Positions 62,901 to 64,000 of a DNA stretch of 64,000 bases are shown here, one piece after another (the first letter of the stretch is position 1; the number at the start of each line of letters is the position of its first letter). The position numbers were made by a program, and so were the translations under genes. Below the pieces are notes generated by a model that worked only from the letters and a program-made list of their open reading frames with translations, was not told the origin of the DNA and did not search any database. The DNA is taken from positions 2,914,001 through 2,978,000 of the forward strand of contig JAWQEG010000283.1 of the NCBI GenBank assembly GCA_033782935.1. Reading direction: 5' to 3'. This stretch comes from Petrolisthes cinctipes. Taxonomy: Eukaryota > Arthropoda > Malacostraca > Decapoda > Porcellanidae.

Positions 62901-63880
62901 CCATGTTAGAGTATTTTCAAAATACAGGCCCAAAACAAGCTAAAAATCGATATTTTAAGTGTCCAAAGTCGATATGTGATTGCATCATCTGTACCCGTTT
63001 ATATCTCAAATTCAGGCTCAAAACACCCGAAAATTCGATATTTAGGGGTCCCAGAAGCGATCTGTACATGCCTACTCAGTGCTAGAATATTTTCAAAATA
63101 TAGGCCCAATACATGCTAAAAATCGTTATTTTAGGTGCCCAAAGTCGATATCCCAATTTCATACCCAAAACACCCAAAAATTCGATATTTTGGGGTCCCA
63201 GAAGCGATCTTTACATGCCTACTCCGTGTTAGAGTATTTTCAATATACAGGCCCAAAACATACTGAAAATCGATCTGTTAGGTGCCCAAAAGTCGATATG
63301 TGCATGCTTCTTCTGTACCCGTTTATATCCCAAATTCAACCAGAAAACTCCCGAAAATTCGATATTTTTGGTGACATGCCTACTCAGTGCTAGAATTTTT
63401 TTCAAAATATAGGCTCAAAACATGCTAAAAATCGATATTTTAGGAGCCCAAAAGTCGATATGTGCATTCATCTTCTGTACCCGTTTATATCTCAAATTCA
63501 GGCTCAAAACACCCGAAAATTCGATATATTGGGGTCCCAGAAGTGATCTGTACATGCCTACTTAGTGCTAAAATATTTTCAAAATATAGGCCCAAAACTT
63601 GCTAAAAATTGATATTATAGGTGCCCAAAGTCGATATCTCAAATTCCGGCCCAAAACATCCGAAAATTCGATATTTTGGGGTTCAAGTAGCTAACTGTAC
63701 TTGCCTACTCCTAGTTAGAGTATTTTCAAAATACAGTCCAAAAACATGCTGAAAATCGATATTTTAAGTGTCCAAAGTAGATATGTGCATGCATCATCTG
63801 TACCCGTTTATATCTCAAATTCAGGCTCAAAACACCCGAATATTCGATATTTTTGGGTCCCAGAAGCGATCTGTACATGC
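59901..63880 (+). repeat. HOR-8 unit 2, 3980 bp
   Basis: Second unit of the divergent subfamily, colinear with unit 1 but with different local copy numbers. It has one A trimer-like segment (about 61515-62010) and an expanded B dimer. Shared rare variants include the 17-bp deletion TTTTAAGTGCTTGCATC (56311, 60313, 61295) and the anchor loss TTGGTGACATGCC at 63368, matching 59388. Confidence 0.82.
62355..63062 (+). repeat. Tandem duplication of a full-length dimer, 354 bp
   Basis: The pair of B-type full monomers at 62355-62708 repeats at 62709-63062. Both have ACATTTCTACTCC, CAATATACAGG, GAACTTTTAGG and GATACTTTGGGG. Here the dimer was amplified without the short monomer that accompanies it in the 500-bp trimers of unit 1. 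Confidence 0.87.
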
Positions 63881-64000
63881 CTACTCCTAGTTAGAGTATT
63901 TTCAAAATACAGGCCCAAAACATGCTGAAAATCGATATTTTAGGTGCCCAAAGTCAATATGTGCATGCATCTGCTGTATCTCGTTTATATCTCAAATTCA
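63881..64000 (+). repeat. HOR-8 unit 3, start, cut by window end
   Basis: The anchor CTCCTAGTTAGAG and the following CATCTGCTGTATCTCG match 59904-60020 (CATCTGCTGTACCTCG). The unit continues beyond the window, so the HOR-8 domain is larger than the 8.8 kb visible. Confidence 0.8.

Larger units (their letters stand above)
1..64000 (+). repeat. Satellite DNA array, 177/147-bp monomer family, spans whole window
   Basis: Every part of the window is a head-to-tail copy of one monomer. Recurring anchors are CTGTACATGCCTACT, the AATCGAT core, CCCGTTTATATCTCAAATTC and TTCGATATTTTGGGGTCCC. Spacing between successive CTGTAC anchors in the first 2.8 kb is 177, 176, 147, 176, 148, 147, 176, 177, 147, 177, 176, 145, 176, 150, 147, 178 and 147 bp. 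All copies have the same orientation; no inverted segment was seen. A typical full monomer is about 41 % GC. No unique sequence or inserted element interrupts the array. The organisation (homogeneous monomers, HORs, nucleosome-scale length) is typical of centromeric or pericentromeric satellites of plants and animals; that location is inference. Family identity and species are not recognised. Confidence 0.97.

Noticed and set aside
1..64000. CRISPR array or bacterial tandem repeat
   Set aside because: There are no unique spacers between short repeats. The whole period is repeated and nucleosome-sized with HORs, which is a eukaryotic satellite pattern.
1..64000. Human alpha satellite, Arabidopsis 178-bp, CentC or CentO families
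   Set aside because: Length is similar to some of these, but none of their characteristic motifs as I know them are present; no family name is assigned.
1..64000. tRNA, rRNA, 5S-derived or SINE origin of the monomer
   Set aside because: No A/B box pair, rRNA motif, poly-A tail or target-site duplication was seen. The deepest structure visible is the duplication of about 88 bp.

Overview
The whole 64 kb window is one uninterrupted block of tandem satellite DNA. I find no protein gene, RNA gene, transposon, CRISPR array or unique sequence. Every stretch I read is a variant of one monomer family, all in the same orientation, and both window ends fall inside a monomer, so the array continues outward on both sides. 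The organism is a eukaryote with large satellite arrays of centromeric or pericentromeric type. A plant is slightly favoured because the plant-satellite pentamer CAAAA occurs about five times per monomer. I do not recognise the family: it is not human alpha satellite, Arabidopsis 178-bp, maize CentC or rice CentO as I know them, and I cannot name a species.

Monomer architecture. There are two length classes: full monomers of 176-177 bp and short monomers of 147-148 bp. The short form lacks 29 bp between two ATAT direct repeats. The 177-bp monomer is itself an old head-to-tail dimer of an 89-bp half (A) and an 88-bp half (B), which still match at about two thirds of positions. GC of a typical full monomer is about 41 %. 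A 15-bp near-perfect dyad (GTATTTT-C-AAAATAC or ATATTTT-C-AAAATAT) closes half B. The mean monomer is about 163 bp, so the window holds roughly 390 monomers (an estimate, not a count).

Higher-order layout. 1-6.3 kb: a 17-monomer higher-order repeat (HOR) of 2767 bp, two full copies and part of a third. 5.4-9.7 kb: a 2141-bp HOR, two copies. 9.7-17.9 kb: mosaic with blocks repeated at 2970, 3003 and 3114 bp. 17.9-24.8 kb: a 1830-bp tandem duplication nested inside a duplication of about 5.3 kb. 24.8-32.6 kb: divergent mosaic. 32.6-34.8 kb: a 1005-bp HOR, about 2.25 copies. 36.4-41.2 kb: a 2361-bp, almost identical tandem duplication. 41.2-55.2 kb: mosaic with 825-bp and 676-bp HORs. 55.2-64 kb: a distinct subfamily organised as HOR units of 4.0-4.7 kb containing 500-bp trimers.

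There are no genes to work together. The biology lies in the repeat: stepwise amplification, replication-slippage deletions, local homogenisation and sequence features (dyad, A-tracts, two nucleosome-like lengths) that could matter for centromeric chromatin. Coordinates of repeat copies were found by eye from shared variants and are accurate to about one monomer unless an exact period is stated.
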